A stretch of 6,122 bases of DNA from Elusimicrobiota bacterium (GTDB lineage: Bacteria; Elusimicrobiota; Elusimicrobia; 2-02-FULL-39-32), in NCBI GenBank assembly GCA_023249715.1, contig JAHFCA010000095.1, positions 1 to 6,122 on the forward strand, read 5' to 3'. The notes below the pieces were generated by a model that worked only from the letters and a program-made list of their open reading frames with translations, was not told where the DNA came from and did no database searches. The position numbers were made by a program, and so were the translations under genes. Position 1 is the first letter of the stretch; each line of letters begins with the position of its first letter. This document shows, one piece after another, positions 5,487 to 6,122 of this stretch.

Positions 5487-6122
5487 ATGGAAGCAAAGTT
5501 TCACGCTCTGCCTAAAGATTTCTACGCGGTAGGGGTGCGCTCCGGGATTTATAATAAGCCCAATAAACTCGATTTAGCTCTCTTTTATTCTAAGAGAGTG
5601 TGCCAGGCGGGAGCGCTTTTTACGACTAATCAAGCGCAGGCGGCTCCCATAAAGGTAAGCCAAAAGCATATAAAGCATCACTCGGTTCAGGCCATTCTTG
5701 CTAATTCGGGTTGCGCCAACGCTGGAACAGGCTTCCAAGGGGTAAAGGATGCGGAGTTCCTTTGCGAAACCGTAGCCCAAGAACTCTCCTTAAACAAAGA
5801 AGATGTGCTCATTGCCTCTACGGGCGTAATTGGCAGTTATCTCCCTCTGGCAAAAATGAAGCAAGGGATTTCCGCGGCAGTTTCCCTCATTCAGAGTCCT
5901 TTAAAAAATTTCCCTCTCTTGGCGGCCCAAGCCATTATGACGACCGATAGAGTTCCCAAAATAGCGGGAAGCCAATTTAGGGTATCGGGTAAAAAGGTAA
6001 CTGTGTGGGGTTGCGCTAAAGGAGCGGGAATGATTCATCCCAATATGGCGACAATGCTCGCTTTTATTTTTACCGACGCGGGACTTTCTTCTTCTGTTTT
6101 GCAGCCACTCTTAAAACGGGCA
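5487..6122 (+). CDS. argJ: Glutamate N-acetyltransferase ArgJ, 3' end outside window
   Basis: ArgJ transfers the acetyl group from N2-acetylornithine to glutamate, releasing ornithine and renewing N-acetylglutamate (cyclic arginine pathway). Some members also use acetyl-CoA, and the sequence does not let me decide which type this is. The first 212 residues of a protein normally near 400 are present, and the frame is open at the right edge. Visible motifs are GVRSGIY (16-22), LFTTNQAQAAP (44-54), ILANSGCANAGTG (70-82), STGVIG (111-116, the oxyanion region), MTTDRVPK (151-158) and KGAGMIHPNMATML (178-191). In this family the precursor cleaves itself just before the Thr of ATML, here T189, which becomes the N-terminal nucleophile of the beta chain. 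The ATG at 5487 fits the usual N-terminus. An in-frame TTG at 5481 is possible, and the only upstream site is a weak AGAAG (5472-5476). The six-base gap to the zinc-ribbon gene implies coupling. Confidence 0.95.
   Translation, partial: MEAKFHALPKDFYAVGVRSGIYNKPNKLDLALFYSKRVCQAGALFTTNQAQAAPIKVSQKHIKHHSVQAILANSGCANAGTGFQGVKDAEFLCETVAQELSLNKEDVLIASTGVIGSYLPLAKMKQGISAAVSLIQSPLKNFPLLAAQAIMTTDRVPKIAGSQFRVSGKKVTVWGCAKGAGMIHPNMATMLAFIFTDAGLSSSVLQPLLKRA

Noticed and set aside
5574..5950. Reading frames on the - strand (5574-5780) and in another + frame (5711-5950)
   Set aside because: Both are contained in argJ, whose motifs NSGCANAG, STGVIG and PNMATML run through the region in its own frame.
1..6122. 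CRISPR arrays, tRNA or rRNA genes, insertion sequences, integration sites
   Set aside because: No spaced repeats, cloverleaf-like sequences, transposase motifs or terminal inverted repeats were seen. The window is filled almost completely by protein genes.

Overview
The window reads as ordinary bacterial DNA with moderate GC, with every supportable gene on the + strand. Shine-Dalgarno sites are of the AGGAG type, there is one TATAAT-type promoter, and TAA, TGA and TAG are all used as stops. The tightly packed operon and the large unrecognised protein at the left edge suggest an uncultured bacterium. My best guess is the Omnitrophota/PVC neighbourhood, but this comes from the general look of the proteins and is weak.

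Left part (1-2068): the 3' portion of a long reading frame that is still open at the left edge. It encodes a cysteine-free protein with a beta-rich region, one strong central membrane segment, a Pro/Ser/Thr linker and a helical C-terminal half. I do not recognise its family. Next comes a 167-base gap (2069-2235) with an A-rich tandem repeat, a probable promoter (TATAAT at 2136-2141) and a possible 22-codon leader ORF that overlaps the start of the next gene. No convincing terminator is visible.

Right part (2236-6122): a compact five-gene run. It holds a membrane-anchored GAF plus degenerate HD-GYP signalling protein, rsmI (16S rRNA 2'-O-methyltransferase), argC, a 71-residue zinc-ribbon protein and the 5' part of argJ, which is cut by the right edge. 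The first two junctions overlap (26 and 17 bases) and the last two gaps are short (21 and 6 bases), so co-transcription and partial translational coupling are likely.

ArgC and ArgJ catalyse two steps of the acetylated arginine route. The presence of ArgJ points to the cyclic form, in which the acetyl group is recycled from N-acetylornithine to glutamate. The least expected points are the HD-GYP domain, which has lost nearly all of its metal ligands, the unrecognised cysteine-free membrane protein, and the zinc-ribbon gene placed between argC and argJ.
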